A DNA stretch of 38,515 nt from the IMG/VR virus record IMGVR_UViG_3300046808_000775, positions 1 through 38,515 of that record; one strand, given 5' to 3'. The stretch is from a virus. How positions within the stretch are numbered: position 1 is the stretch's first letter; every line of letters starts with the position of its first letter. The position numbers and the translations under genes were made by a program. The notes under the pieces are model-generated. The model was not told where the DNA came from, ran no database searches, and saw only the letters and a program-made list of their open reading frames with translations. Shown here one piece after another: positions 15,591 to 24,219 of the stretch.

Positions 15591-18200
15591 TTACTTGTTT
15601 TCTAACTTGTTTACTCGTTCCGTTAACTCTTGCACAGCCTTTAGCAAAATTACGCTCAGGCGTTGGTACTGGATACCTTGAGGCTGGCCGTTCTCGTTAT
15701 AGGTTACAACCTCTGGGAACAGCTCTGCTACCTCTTCTGCAATCAAACCAATCTCCTCCTCCTGTGAGGTAATCTTGGTGTATGTCACAGGATTCAACTG
15801 CTCGACCTTAGCGAGTGATGGTTCAAGCGGTTGGATGTTCTCCTTGAAGCGGATGGACGAAGACTCCGTAAGTGTGCCTTGGATGATTACGTTACCAGCG
15901 AAGGTTACGTTCTGCGCTTCTACCTGTACGTCTTGGTTTAGTGATACGTTCCAGTACGGAGCGTCAGCGTGGTTGCCCCAGCTATAGGCTGTATCCCAGT
16001 TTCCATCTTTCCTTGTGTCACCGATGTAATATGCTGCAGCACTTATGTCTCCGTCAGTTGCAGCTCCAGATGCATACTTTCTGATTCGTACACCTCTATA
16101 TCTTCCATTAGTCTCATTTGAGTCCTGCTGACCAAAGTAAGCCCAAGCTGCATTAGCGCCACCGCTATGAGACAGATTTAGTCTAAATGATTGAGTCCAG
16201 TCGTGACCATTTCCCCATATGAACTGACCATTTGAACGAATGTACCACGTTGTGTTTCCATTGTAATCGGAAATCACACGGTATGCTCCACGAGTATAGT
16301 CGTCAAGATAAGAAGCAGTAATGTATCCAGCGGATGCGTGGTTTCCCCATCCGTATGCGGTATTCCAGTTTGATATGTTGGTAGACGAGAAATCTCCGCT
16401 ATGCCATAGTCGCTTCCAAGATGTCCATACGTCGGAATCTCTTGAGTTTCTTACGTATATACTGGTATCACTGTATAGCGCTGTGACTAACTGCGTTCTG
16501 TATGCGGCTCCATCTCTATGGAATGAGTACTGTGTACCGTAAATATAGTCTCCAGTTGGTGCATTTGTGCCTCCAGCTTCAGCAGATAAGAACGCTACAT
16601 CTGGGAAATCTGTCTGGTTCCAGTTTGATATAAGATTAGTTCCTCGTCTATTCCCAGACTGACCATATATAAATCTTGACGAGTCAATTCCATCTAACAA
16701 ATCAGCATCAAGACCAGATGCAGCGCCATCGTTTCCAGCGTGCCATATCTTATTACCACTTCCGTGTTGAAGTTCTCCAGCCGAAGTTATTTTTAGACCA
16801 CCATTGGCCCACTGGCCGTTCCTAGCAATCATAAACTCGTCACCACCCATAGTGGCTACCTGATACCAAGCTCCACTTGCAACGCCTCCAGAGCGACCCA
16901 TACGAATACCAGCACCGTTGGATTCACCAACCCAAGTAGCGTGCTGATTATACGTCATTACTCCAGGCTCAGCTCCACCGCCTGCGCCAAGAACACCATA
17001 CGTTGTTCCATCACCCCAAGCATTAGAAGCGACAAATGAAAGCTTATTCCAGCCTCCAGTAGTAGTAATTACAGTCTGCCAGGTACCGTTGATTGTAGCT
17101 CCACCAACAGTAATTGCGTTTGTGGTAGTATTACCACGACCAGTAACGCTAGACAGAGTATCAGCCTCTGTGAATGACGTTAGATAACCAGCCGTAGCGT
17201 GATTACCCCATCCGTATGCCGTGTCCCAGTTGGTTTGATTATATCCAGCGATTTCAGTCTCACCCCCGAAGAAAGCAATTATCTCTGACTCCGTGTAGTA
17301 TCTATCGTCGTGGTTGTGAGTCGGGAGCGAGGTTAGGTAGTTCGGGGTCCAGTTCTTCCAAAGACCGTCAGAGTCTCTACGGATAAGCTGCCCTGTCGAT
17401 GGTGATGAAATCAGCACATCGTGAAGCTCGTGTAACTCAAATCCATTCTGTACGTTAACGAAGATTTCTCCGTTGTTCTGCTGTACTCTAGTTACGACAC
17501 CCAAGTAAACTAAGTGAGCTGGAGCCACTGGCTTATTAAGCAGTCCGAAGATTAGATTGCCTCCAGTTCCGAGCCATACAGGGTCACCAGCGTTAGCGGT
17601 TGACGTATTCAGGCCAGCGATTAGACCTTCGGTAACAACGAAGATTTGGTCGTTGATAGCACCCGTAGATACGGCCAATCCGATAACCTTAGATGATGTG
17701 GCCTCACTAGCGTTAGACGCAAGGCCGACAATCATATTCGTGCCGTCAGCGCTAGTAACATAGACCGCCTGACCCTTAGTTACGGCAACACCACACTTAA
17801 CGAGGTGCTGAACCTTAGACACGTAATCAACGGTGGACAGCGTAGCATTCACCCACGCAGTGCCGTTCCATTGCAGAATCTGTCCAGCGGTAGCCGTGGT
17901 GATAGTTACGTCACCAAGATTATCAATAGACGACGATGGAGTGAGGTAGTTTGGCGTGAAGTTATACCATACTGGATTTGCCTCTCCAGATCCCGGGGGG
18001 ATGCCGTAACGAAGCAGTTGGCCTGATGATGGAGACGTAATAATTACGTCAGTTAGCCCATCAAGATTCGTTGCGCTAGCACTAACATTACCCCAATAAA
18101 CCGCACCAGTGCCATCGGTGGTCAACACCTGGCCATTTGCACCATCTATTGTTGGTAGCGTGTATTCTGTGTTGATGTTTATTGGAGATAAAAACTTCAT
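15591..18200 (-). CDS. Tail fibre with C-terminal S74 intramolecular chaperone (869 aa)
   Basis: Starts MKFLSPININTEYTLPTIDG, similar to the start of the 400-aa fibre (FLSPIDLGGLEILNV), suggesting a shared virion attachment segment. The body has repeats of an NWDTAYGWGNHA unit (several copies, e.g. TNWDTAYGWGNHATAGYLTS) and DLLDGIDSSRF-type fibre motifs. The C-terminal ~90 residues form an S74 domain: SSIRFKENIQPLEPSLAKVE, EIGLIAEEVAELFPEVV, QYQRLSVILLKAVQEL and a terminal coiled coil. The cleavage motif is SIRFK rather than SDERLK, a common variant that keeps Ser and Lys. The terminator-like hairpin at 18236-18264 lies upstream, so this gene may start a separate transcript. Confidence 0.87.
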   Translation of the reverse strand: MKFLSPININTEYTLPTIDGANGQVLTTDGTGAVYWGNVSASATNLDGLTDVIITSPSSGQLLRYGIPPGSGEANPVWYNFTPNYLTPSSSIDNLGDVTITTATAGQILQWNGTAWVNATLSTVDYVSKVQHLVKCGVAVTKGQAVYVTSADGTNMIVGLASNASEATSSKVIGLAVSTGAINDQIFVVTEGLIAGLNTSTANAGDPVWLGTGGNLIFGLLNKPVAPAHLVYLGVVTRVQQNNGEIFVNVQNGFELHELHDVLISSPSTGQLIRRDSDGLWKNWTPNYLTSLPTHNHDDRYYTESEIIAFFGGETEIAGYNQTNWDTAYGWGNHATAGYLTSFTEADTLSSVTGRGNTTTNAITVGGATINGTWQTVITTTGGWNKLSFVASNAWGDGTTYGVLGAGGGAEPGVMTYNQHATWVGESNGAGIRMGRSGGVASGAWYQVATMGGDEFMIARNGQWANGGLKITSAGELQHGSGNKIWHAGNDGAASGLDADLLDGIDSSRFIYGQSGNRRGTNLISNWNQTDFPDVAFLSAEAGGTNAPTGDYIYGTQYSFHRDGAAYRTQLVTALYSDTSIYVRNSRDSDVWTSWKRLWHSGDFSSTNISNWNTAYGWGNHASAGYITASYLDDYTRGAYRVISDYNGNTTWYIRSNGQFIWGNGHDWTQSFRLNLSHSGGANAAWAYFGQQDSNETNGRYRGVRIRKYASGAATDGDISAAAYYIGDTRKDGNWDTAYSWGNHADAPYWNVSLNQDVQVEAQNVTFAGNVIIQGTLTESSSIRFKENIQPLEPSLAKVEQLNPVTYTKITSQEEEIGLIAEEVAELFPEVVTYNENGQPQGIQYQRLSVILLKAVQELTERVNKLENK

Positions 18201-18235
18201 TTTCTAATAATCTATTATAATGCAAATAAAAGCAT

Positions 18236-18264
18236 GAAAAACAAAAGGGAGATTTTATTCTCCC
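18236..18264 (-). terminator. Rho-independent terminator after the 400-aa fibre gene
   Basis: On the minus strand GGGAGA (18264-18259), a 6-nt loop and TCTCCC (18252-18247) are followed by TTTTGTTTTT. A compact stem with a T-run placed just after the stop codon at 18291 is a classical intrinsic terminator. The following A/T-rich stretch (CATTATAATAGA on the minus strand) could restart transcription for the 869-aa gene. Confidence 0.75.
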
Positions 18265-18290
18265 AGTTGTTTATTCGAACATGTCAGTTA

Positions 18291-19493
18291 TTAAGCGTTA
18301 GCCGTGTCAGGCGCGTCGCCATTTTCAGAACCAGCAACGGTATCTCCAGTTCGCTTAGAAGCTATAAGGATAACATAGTAGTCATTGTCAACAACTGTTG
18401 ACGCAAAAGTTACCGTTATAGTATTATTAGTTGGTCTAGCAACGTCAACATGAACAGTCTCCTGAGTAGAATAATCTATAACTTGAACACTGACCGCTTT
18501 AGTGCCTAGATTATGTGTTACCGTGTAGGTATTAGAAGTTTTAGTTATAGCACCTTGCGCGGTGTCAAGAGAATAGTGTATTGGAGCACCAAGTAGGTTT
18601 GCAACAGAATTGTATGTAGCTTTCTTGATCTCACCAGTTTCTCCAATCGCATTGTCATATACATAAAAGAAATCATCACTACCTGGAGTAATAGTATCAA
18701 CAGAACCAATGTGGAGCTTCTGGTCAACGGTAGAGAATCGGTCAGCAACCTCGTCCCAGATGAATGATACGTTCGTGTCATCACCACGCTCAACCTCGAA
18801 TCCAGCGTTCTGTGTTGCGGTACCGGTAGCATCAGAGTTAAGCTTGATAATGCTATCACCGATGTTTACCTCGTTTGAGTTTACGCTGGTGGTTGTACCC
18901 GTAACGATAAGGTTGCCCTGAATGGTGATGGTCTCTTCTAATGACTGATTTACCGTGCGTACAATCGGAGCGTTTTCCAACTGACCGCCAGGTCCCCACA
19001 TCATAATGTTGTATTGGGTAAGATTGGCGTAGTTCTTGAGCTCGATAGCGTTAGCGCCTACGGTGATACCGGAGTTTGTAGTTGCTAACACGTTAAGCGT
19101 CACGCTAGACGTGAGTACACCGCCGCCTGTCATACCATCACCAGCATACACGTATAGTGTTCCGTGATCTATGTTTCTATCGTGGGTAAGGTCAAGTTGT
19201 ACGTCATTAGCGTTTACTGTGATACCAGTACCAGCTCCAACGTGAAGAGTAACGTCTCCACTATTTCCACCACCAGTTAAACCATCTCCAGCAGTTACAC
19301 TTCTAATGTCACCAGATACATCAATCCAGTCTACTCCGTTAGAGTATCTAAGTACTTTGTTTGTTGAGTCGTATACAAATCTACCTTCGTGGCTAGCTGC
19401 TGCCGGCAAAGACCCGAAAGATATGAATTGAGCTTTTACGTTTAGTATTTCTAGTCCACCAAGATCTATAGGGGACAAAAATGGAATTGCCAT
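18291..19493 (-). CDS. Tail-fibre-like protein without S74 domain (400 aa)
   Basis: Starts MAIPFLSPIDLGGLEILNVK, the same FLSPI motif as the 869-aa fibre. It contains two AGDGLTGGG/AGDGMTGGG units (about 70 and 118) that mark beta-helical phage fibres, then QNAGFEVERGDDTNVSFIWD and LHIGSVDTITPGSDDFFYVY. The C-terminal ~90 residues, beginning TKTSNTYTVTHNLGTKAVSV, form a beta domain frequently found at fibre tips. There is no self-cleaving chaperone domain, so it may rely on a neighbour for trimerisation. It is probably a structural fibre that stacks with or alternates with the other fibre genes. An intrinsic terminator follows. Confidence 0.75.
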   Translation of the reverse strand: MAIPFLSPIDLGGLEILNVKAQFISFGSLPAAASHEGRFVYDSTNKVLRYSNGVDWIDVSGDIRSVTAGDGLTGGGNSGDVTLHVGAGTGITVNANDVQLDLTHDRNIDHGTLYVYAGDGMTGGGVLTSSVTLNVLATTNSGITVGANAIELKNYANLTQYNIMMWGPGGQLENAPIVRTVNQSLEETITIQGNLIVTGTTTSVNSNEVNIGDSIIKLNSDATGTATQNAGFEVERGDDTNVSFIWDEVADRFSTVDQKLHIGSVDTITPGSDDFFYVYDNAIGETGEIKKATYNSVANLLGAPIHYSLDTAQGAITKTSNTYTVTHNLGTKAVSVQVIDYSTQETVHVDVARPTNNTITVTFASTVVDNDYYVILIASKRTGDTVAGSENGDAPDTANA

Positions 19494-19499
19494 AATTTT

Positions 19500-20195
19500 T
19501 TAATTAAGATATGCTTTGCCACTAAAGGCACTAGCGAAAGTTAAACGAACATTGTTAGAATCTAAATATTCTATTTGACCGTAGACAACATTATTTGAGG
19601 AATCAACAATTGTTACTGATGGATTTTTATTTAAACTATGTTGTACTTCCCAAACAGAAGCTGGTGTTCCTTGAACGTGAGTATAATTTTTAGCTTCATC
19701 ACCAGATACTATAGAAAATGAATAGTATTTATCTGAAGATAAAACACCATTACTACTAACTGCTTGAATAGAAACTTTAAAAAAGTTAGTGTAAACAGCA
19801 TCGTTAATTATATAGTTTACAGAAAAAGTAGCAAAGTTATTTTTATTACCTATTTCTATTAGGTTTATTTTATAACCGAATATCTTCTTCGTATATTCTA
19901 TCAAAGAATTACCAGCGGCGTCTCTTTTACTGACATATATGATCTGCAAAGAGTTAATATTACTACCATCGCCACCAAGACCTTCTTTAAAAAACGTAGC
20001 ATTAGCAATATCATCAGATTCTGTTATAAATCTTAAATTCAATTGATCAGATATTGTTATACTACCGCTGTTGTCTAAGTATCCAGCCAAAGAAGAAACA
20101 GGAAAGTTTCTGGTTGCTTCAGTCGAATCACTACCAAGCAGTTTGTCTTGACCTGATACTGTCGTATCGTTAACGTAGGTACTGATTCTAGCCAT
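19500..20195 (-). CDS. Short tail-fibre-like protein (231 aa)
   Basis: Starts MARISTYVNDTTVSGQDKLL, then GSDSTEATRNFPVSSLAGYL, a start seen in other Bacteroidota phage fibre and appendage proteins. The middle is beta-rich and polar. The C-terminus has ASVWEVQHSLNKNPSVTIVD and NNVVYGQIEYLDSNNVRLTF, matching the fold of the C-terminal domain of the neighbouring 400-aa fibre (THNLGTKAVSVQVID ... NNTITVTFAS). So the two genes appear to share a tip domain on different stalks. Function: probable short fibre or fibre connector. It lies 6 nt upstream of the 400-aa fibre. Confidence 0.65.
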   Translation of the reverse strand: MARISTYVNDTTVSGQDKLLGSDSTEATRNFPVSSLAGYLDNSGSITISDQLNLRFITESDDIANATFFKEGLGGDGSNINSLQIIYVSKRDAAGNSLIEYTKKIFGYKINLIEIGNKNNFATFSVNYIINDAVYTNFFKVSIQAVSSNGVLSSDKYYSFSIVSGDEAKNYTHVQGTPASVWEVQHSLNKNPSVTIVDSSNNVVYGQIEYLDSNNVRLTFASAFSGKAYLN

Positions 20196-20204
20196 TTAGT
20201 AATA

Positions 20205-20315
20205 CTATTTCTTTTTCTTAGTAATTGGAACGCAGTTTGGTACTTTTTTACCAGATTTAGTCTTCATACCAATAGGTTCGTATCCTTTCCAACAAGGATT
20301 AGTCTTCTTAGCCAT
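20205..20315 (-). CDS. Tiny basic Cys-containing phage protein (36 aa)
   Basis: The ATG at 20315 overlaps the stop of the 434-aa gene (TAATG), and the frame ends at TAG 20205-20207. It encodes MAKKTNPCWKGYEPIGMKTK followed by SGKKVPNCVPITKKKK. The NPCWKGYE ... GKKVPNCVP pattern is a widespread tiny phage protein with two conserved Cys, likely a small metal-binding or disulfide-linked fold. The pattern match and the coupled start support it as a real gene. Function unknown; it may be virion-associated because it sits in the tail operon. Confidence 0.75.
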   Translation of the reverse strand: MAKKTNPCWKGYEPIGMKTKSGKKVPNCVPITKKKK

Positions 20316-21619
20316 TATTTATTAAAGCCTTTCATTTTAAATCCTCCACCATTAGAGAACTTAGTGATTGGTTTAGAAGCAGTCTCAGACTTTACTTTGT
20401 TAAACACGCCTTTGTCACCAGCTTCAGTCTTAGCGTCTCCCCACATTTTGGCAGGAGATTCTTTGTACATCATTCTTGGGTTGTGCTTGTACTTCATCTG
20501 AAGAGGTCCTTCACTACCAAGGATTTGTTTTTGCTCAGGCAATACTGGTTCTGGATTAGCGTCATAAATGTTTTCATTCTGCATCGACTCGCCAGCTCCA
20601 GCAGCCATACCGCTGATGAAAGCGTTGTCTGCTTCACCAACAGGGTTGACATTGAACATGCTTTCTGAAGAAGCTCTATTTGCCTCCGGAGTTACAGGAG
20701 CCACGCTGATTGGATCAACCTTTGCCTCTGAAGCAGACTTAGAAGCCATAGATGAACTAGAAGTTGCGCCAGTATATTCTCCGTGCTTCTCAACGTTCCA
20801 CTGCTCCTCTGGTCTTGCTTCTTTGTAGGTGTCTCTAGGATTGTACGTTCCAGTCTGTGCTCTATTCTTTCTAGAGTCTTGAGGATTGTAAGATTCGTTG
20901 CGACCGGTTATATTGCCCTGCTCGTCTCTAGTGAATCTAGTCTGATCAACCCCAAAAATATCAGCTTGGTTCAAGTCGTATCTTTTAGATGCGTTTGCAT
21001 CAGCAGATCCAGCTTCAGTCAGTCTGTATCCTTGTCCTCTTCCGCCTTCGCTGGTTCTTTCAACAAGACCCTGAGACTCCATGTACTTCATATCAGCGCG
21101 AGCTTGCTTGCGGTTAGATCTACGCTGGCTTTGCTGCGTTCTGTTGATGTTCTTTTGCTGCCAGTTCCAACGAGTATCGGTCGTCATACCTTCGTTACCA
21201 GGTTCCGCTGGACGCATCACCGGAGTTTTAGTCTCTGACTCAATAGATGAAGTAGAAGAAGACGAAGAGCTAGAAGCTTGTTGGCTAGCTGGGAATCTAT
21301 CAGCGTATGCGCTAGATATGTAACCGCCTTGAACAAGTTCTTGGCCAGTTGCTCCAGGGAAGCGCTTTTTCAAGCCAGCCACGTATGCGTCAGGGTTAGA
21401 TGCTTTCGATCCGCTAGGAGCGGCTTTAGGTACGCTAGAACCACTAGACGGTTGAGCAGATGATGCTAACACATCACCAGCAGACGCAGAGCGGTCCACC
21501 TTAAATAGGTTTCCACTTGCGTCAGTCTCATACGATGTTGACGAAGTGGTTGTCTTTTTTGATTTCTCCTCTTTAATCTTTAACGGAGATGCTTTAGCAG
21601 TAATTGGTTTGCTTTTCAT
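20315..21619 (-). CDS. Low-complexity Ser-rich protein with SPAKM/SPLK motifs (434 aa)
   Basis: Mostly disordered: Ser/Ala/Gln/Asn-rich with a long poly-Ser tract (about 115-125). An ordered segment at about 150-215 looks like a winged-helix or helical core (RRSNRKQARADMKYMESQGL, then VERTSEGGRGQGYRLTEAG). Basic motifs sit at both ends: KASPLKIKEEK near residue 10 and YKESPAKMWG near the C-terminus. SPxK-type motifs also occur in the neighbouring HExxH protein and in the alternate frame of the scaffold gene. The protein ends GGGFKMKGFNK. It is coupled by a 4-nt ATGA overlap to the upstream HExxH gene. Function unknown; position suggests a tail-associated or ejected protein. Confidence 0.55.
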   Translation of the reverse strand: MKSKPITAKASPLKIKEEKSKKTTTSSTSYETDASGNLFKVDRSASAGDVLASSAQPSSGSSVPKAAPSGSKASNPDAYVAGLKKRFPGATGQELVQGGYISSAYADRFPASQQASSSSSSSTSSIESETKTPVMRPAEPGNEGMTTDTRWNWQQKNINRTQQSQRRSNRKQARADMKYMESQGLVERTSEGGRGQGYRLTEAGSADANASKRYDLNQADIFGVDQTRFTRDEQGNITGRNESYNPQDSRKNRAQTGTYNPRDTYKEARPEEQWNVEKHGEYTGATSSSSMASKSASEAKVDPISVAPVTPEANRASSESMFNVNPVGEADNAFISGMAAGAGESMQNENIYDANPEPVLPEQKQILGSEGPLQMKYKHNPRMMYKESPAKMWGDAKTEAGDKGVFNKVKSETASKPITKFSNGGGFKMKGFNK

Positions 21620-21948
21620 TTCTTAGCTTTTTTATATGCTTCTTTTTCCCAGGGAAGACTTCCGCTGCCCTCGTTCATATTGTTTCTGTTGTAAATCTTA
21701 CCCTTCCAGTAAACGTTTTGTGAGTCATAAGAAAGATCACCTCTACTCATCTGATTTAAATGCACTTTCTCATGTGACACGGCTTCTTTCATCTTACTAG
21801 GAGATGCTTTTCTGTCTATGTATATACTTCCGTCTATATTGGCCTCAGCTACAACTCCAGGCTCTAAATCTACAATAACTATAGTTGGATTCATCATCCT
21901 TCTATTGTTCTCGTGGTTTTTTGCCTTATGCGTTATTGGCTTTGTCAT
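21616..21948 (-). CDS. Small predicted zinc metallopeptidase-like protein, HExxH (110 aa)
   Basis: Residues 59-63 are HEKVH, an HExxH zinc-protease signature. LPWEKEAY follows about 40 residues later, giving a Glu (E101 or E103) that could serve as the third zinc ligand, as in gluzincins. The N-terminal half forms strands (PTIVIVDLEPGVVAEANIDG) and includes KASPSKM, a variant of the SPAKM motif. This is a minimal protease size. Possible roles are virion protein processing or host-envelope cleavage during entry. It is coupled to both neighbours by 4-nt overlaps (ATGA). Catalysis is inferred from the motif only. Confidence 0.6.
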   Translation of the reverse strand: MTKPITHKAKNHENNRRMMNPTIVIVDLEPGVVAEANIDGSIYIDRKASPSKMKEAVSHEKVHLNQMSRGDLSYDSQNVYWKGKIYNRNNMNEGSGSLPWEKEAYKKAKK

Positions 21949-22385
21949 CTGTCTTTGTCTTTTACCATGTCATCTATCGCCTTGTTTCTAACTTTAGCTG
22001 TATATGACTTATTATTGTAATAAACGCTTCTACTACTTAGCGTAACATCTTCTTCACCAAGAAGAATTCTATATATACGCATTATGAGGTTTTTACCCTT
22101 TTGAGAAACTTGATATATAGCGTACTTCTGTGTTGTTCTATTTCGTTCTCTCCAAACGGAGATCCAACCTTCTGACCTTAGGCGTTCCCAACGATGCTTA
22201 TCCCAACGATATGCATACGTTCCGTCCATATAGTCTTTTCGGTTAAATCTACCCAAGCAGTCTAGATACATAAGTAATTCTAGATCTGCATCGTTAAGGC
22301 CATTCTGATCACACGCCCACTTTCTCACTAACCTATAGTATTTGAACAACTTTAGGTCGCGGATGTCGTGCGAACTTAACCTCAT
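21945..22385 (-). CDS. Winged-helix-like phage protein (146 aa)
   Basis: The sequence starts LSSHDIRDLKLFKYYRLVRKWACDQNGLND (in part). It continues with an HTH-like core DADLELLMYLDCLGRFNRKD, then a WERLRSEGWISVWRERNRTT wing and KYAIYQVSQKGKNLIMRIYR. The order of helices and the basic wing match MarR-type winged-helix folds, in which LxLLxxLDxxGxF is the helix before recognition. The C-terminus is disordered and charged. It lies within the late operon just after groES, coupled by a 4-nt overlap. It may be a late regulator or a DNA-binding virion protein. I recall related proteins beside tail genes of uncultured Bacteroidota phages. Confidence 0.6.
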   Translation of the reverse strand: MRLSSHDIRDLKLFKYYRLVRKWACDQNGLNDADLELLMYLDCLGRFNRKDYMDGTYAYRWDKHRWERLRSEGWISVWRERNRTTQKYAIYQVSQKGKNLIMRIYRILLGEEDVTLSSRSVYYNNKSYTAKVRNKAIDDMVKDKDR

Positions 22386-22636
22386 TCTACTATTACAATA
22401 TCACCGACTTTGATGACTTGATAAACGTTTTCTTCAAAAGTTATTTCGTGTCCAGCGTGACGGTCATAGTATACAACTTCACCTTCCTTGACGAAATCAA
22501 CTTTATCTCCAGCAGAAATAACTTCTGCCTTTAAATAACGCTGCTCAGCAAGCGCATCGTTAAGCTCAAGGCCGCCAACATTGACGACCTCTTGCTTCAA
22601 CTTCTTGACTATCAGGTAGTAATTAACTGCTCTCAT
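22382..22636 (-). CDS. groES: Phage co-chaperonin GroES (84 aa)
   Basis: I choose the ATG at 22636 (MRAVNYYLIVKKLKQEVVNV), 1 nt after the groEL stop. The longer frame to 22693 adds a stretch that overlaps groEL and has no GroES likeness. The barrel signature (YYLIVKK near the start, a shortened mobile loop VVNVGGLELNDALAEQ, then KAEVISAGDKVDFVKEGEVV and VYQVIKVGDIVIVE) is a GroES domain, about 13 residues shorter than the E. coli protein. The hydrophobic tripeptide that docks to GroEL is LEL in place of IVL. It would cap the phage GroEL ring. The gene order groEL-groES is reversed relative to bacterial groESL operons. Confidence 0.85.
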   Translation of the reverse strand: MRAVNYYLIVKKLKQEVVNVGGLELNDALAEQRYLKAEVISAGDKVDFVKEGEVVYYDRHAGHEITFEENVYQVIKVGDIVIVE

Positions 22637-22637
22637 A

Positions 22638-24209
22638 TTAATCGATTCTAACGTTAGAGATAACGGCATCTGCTGATATAATAGTTGCAGCAACTGACGA
22701 CGCGTTTTTCAGCGCTGTCTTAGTAACTAGTAGCGGGTCAATGATACCAGCCTCAACCATATCAACGATTTCTCCAGTCACTACATCAACGCCTTGACCT
22801 GGCTTCATCTTTTTGTACTTCCTATCTTCTGGATTTAGGTCGGCATTTGTCATTATTTTGATCCAAGGTTCCATAATTGCGTTAAGTACTACATTGTAGC
22901 CATTGGAGTTTCCAGTTTTATTTAGTTTTGCCGATGCGTTAAGTAGTGCGATACCACCGCCTGGGATAATTCCTTCTTGAATAGCAGCCTTAACAGCGTA
23001 GATAGCATCTTCAACGCGATCTTTCTTTTCTTTCAACTCTATTTTAGAGTTAGCGCCAACTCTTACGATACCAACTTTGCCGCTAAGCATTGCTACGCGC
23101 TGTTCAATCTTCTTTTTGAAAAACGGATTTTGCTCGCTCTTAAGTTTTGCCTCGGCAATTGCTAGGCGCTCGCTAACCAACTCACTTGTCTCTTCAACGG
23201 TGATAACGGTGTTTTTTCCATCTGTAACGGCTTTTACAGCCTCTCCCAGCGCATCAACAGATATTGAATCAATATCGTCACCCAGCTCGTCAGAAATGAG
23301 TTTAGCACCGGTTATTGCAGCAAGGTCTTCAAGCGTATCACGCCGCGTTGGTCCAAAGCCAGGCTGATCCACAACATTGACCTTGATATTACCGCGCACC
23401 TTGTTCATCAACAGTGCACCGAGTGGCTGCTGTTCGATGTCTGCGATAATAAGCAACGATCTATTTTGCTTGATTACAAATTCTAGAACTCCTTGTATTC
23501 TTCTAATATTAGGAATTTTAGAGTCCATGATAAGTACATATGGGTTTTCCAGAACGGCCTTTTCTTTGTCCGCGTCTGTAATAAAGTGCTGCGACTTGAG
23601 TGGAGAGTCAAACTGTACGCCGTCAACTATTTCAACGTGCGTTAGGTCCGTTTCAGACTCTTCCATTAGGACAACGCCGCTGTTACCAACGGCTGTGAAT
23701 GCTTCTGAAATCACTTTTGCCAGCTCTGAATCATTATTCGTGGATATGTTGGCAACAGAGTAAAGCATGTCTCCAGATACCTCCACCTTGGCTGACTCCA
23801 GTAAGTCAATCACGTCGTTTGTCGCTTGTTCGATACCTTTCTTTAGTTCACGAAGGTTTTCGTTTTCTATAATCTCGTATGCGTGCGTAAGGATAGCATG
23901 TGAAAGAACCGTAGCGGTGGTTGTTCCGTCACCAGCTTCTTTAACAGTATTCTTTGCGGCTTCCTTGATAAGTGTTGCGCCGATGTTTTCGAGCGGGTCT
24001 TTAAGTACAACTGACTCAGCTACGGTAACGCCATCCTTAGTGATAATGGGTCTACCCATAGCGTCTTCATATATAACGCACTTTCCGCTTGCGCCCAACG
24101 TTGATGAAACTGCGGCTGCTAGTTTGTCAACGCCTTGTTTCATTCTGTTCCTAGCCCTAGCGCTGAATGTCAACTCTTTAATGAGTTCACTTGGATTATT
24201 GTATTCCAT
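22638..24209 (-). CDS. groEL: Phage-encoded chaperonin GroEL (523 aa)
   Basis: A full-length group I chaperonin. KDG at 58-60 holds the Asp equivalent to E. coli D52. GDGTTTATV at 93-101 binds nucleotide. RVEDAIYAVKAA at 398-409 contains D401, equivalent to the catalytic D398, and PGGGIALL at 416-423 closes the site. The apical domain (about 190-375) is complete, including GFGPTRRDTLEDLAAITGAK. It differs from host GroEL in its divergent N-terminus (MEYNNPSELIKELTFSARAR) and in lacking the GGM tail. All ATPase residues seen are intact, so it should be active. It probably folds the capsid or the large fibres. A putative promoter with an overlapping inverted repeat lies at 24220-24243. Confidence 0.93.
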   Translation of the reverse strand: MEYNNPSELIKELTFSARARNRMKQGVDKLAAAVSSTLGASGKCVIYEDAMGRPIITKDGVTVAESVVLKDPLENIGATLIKEAAKNTVKEAGDGTTTATVLSHAILTHAYEIIENENLRELKKGIEQATNDVIDLLESAKVEVSGDMLYSVANISTNNDSELAKVISEAFTAVGNSGVVLMEESETDLTHVEIVDGVQFDSPLKSQHFITDADKEKAVLENPYVLIMDSKIPNIRRIQGVLEFVIKQNRSLLIIADIEQQPLGALLMNKVRGNIKVNVVDQPGFGPTRRDTLEDLAAITGAKLISDELGDDIDSISVDALGEAVKAVTDGKNTVITVEETSELVSERLAIAEAKLKSEQNPFFKKKIEQRVAMLSGKVGIVRVGANSKIELKEKKDRVEDAIYAVKAAIQEGIIPGGGIALLNASAKLNKTGNSNGYNVVLNAIMEPWIKIMTNADLNPEDRKYKKMKPGQGVDVVTGEIVDMVEAGIIDPLLVTKTALKNASSVAATIISADAVISNVRID

Positions 24210-24219
24210 TATAGTAATT

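Noticed and set aside
20783-21238. A 151-codon plus-strand frame opposite the 434-aa gene
   Set aside because: Poly-Ser and repetitive codons of the sense gene produce long open antisense frames; the translation is low complexity.
22637-22693. A longer GroES starting at 22693
   Set aside because: The extra N-terminus overlaps groEL and does not match GroES; the ATG at 22636 begins the barrel correctly.
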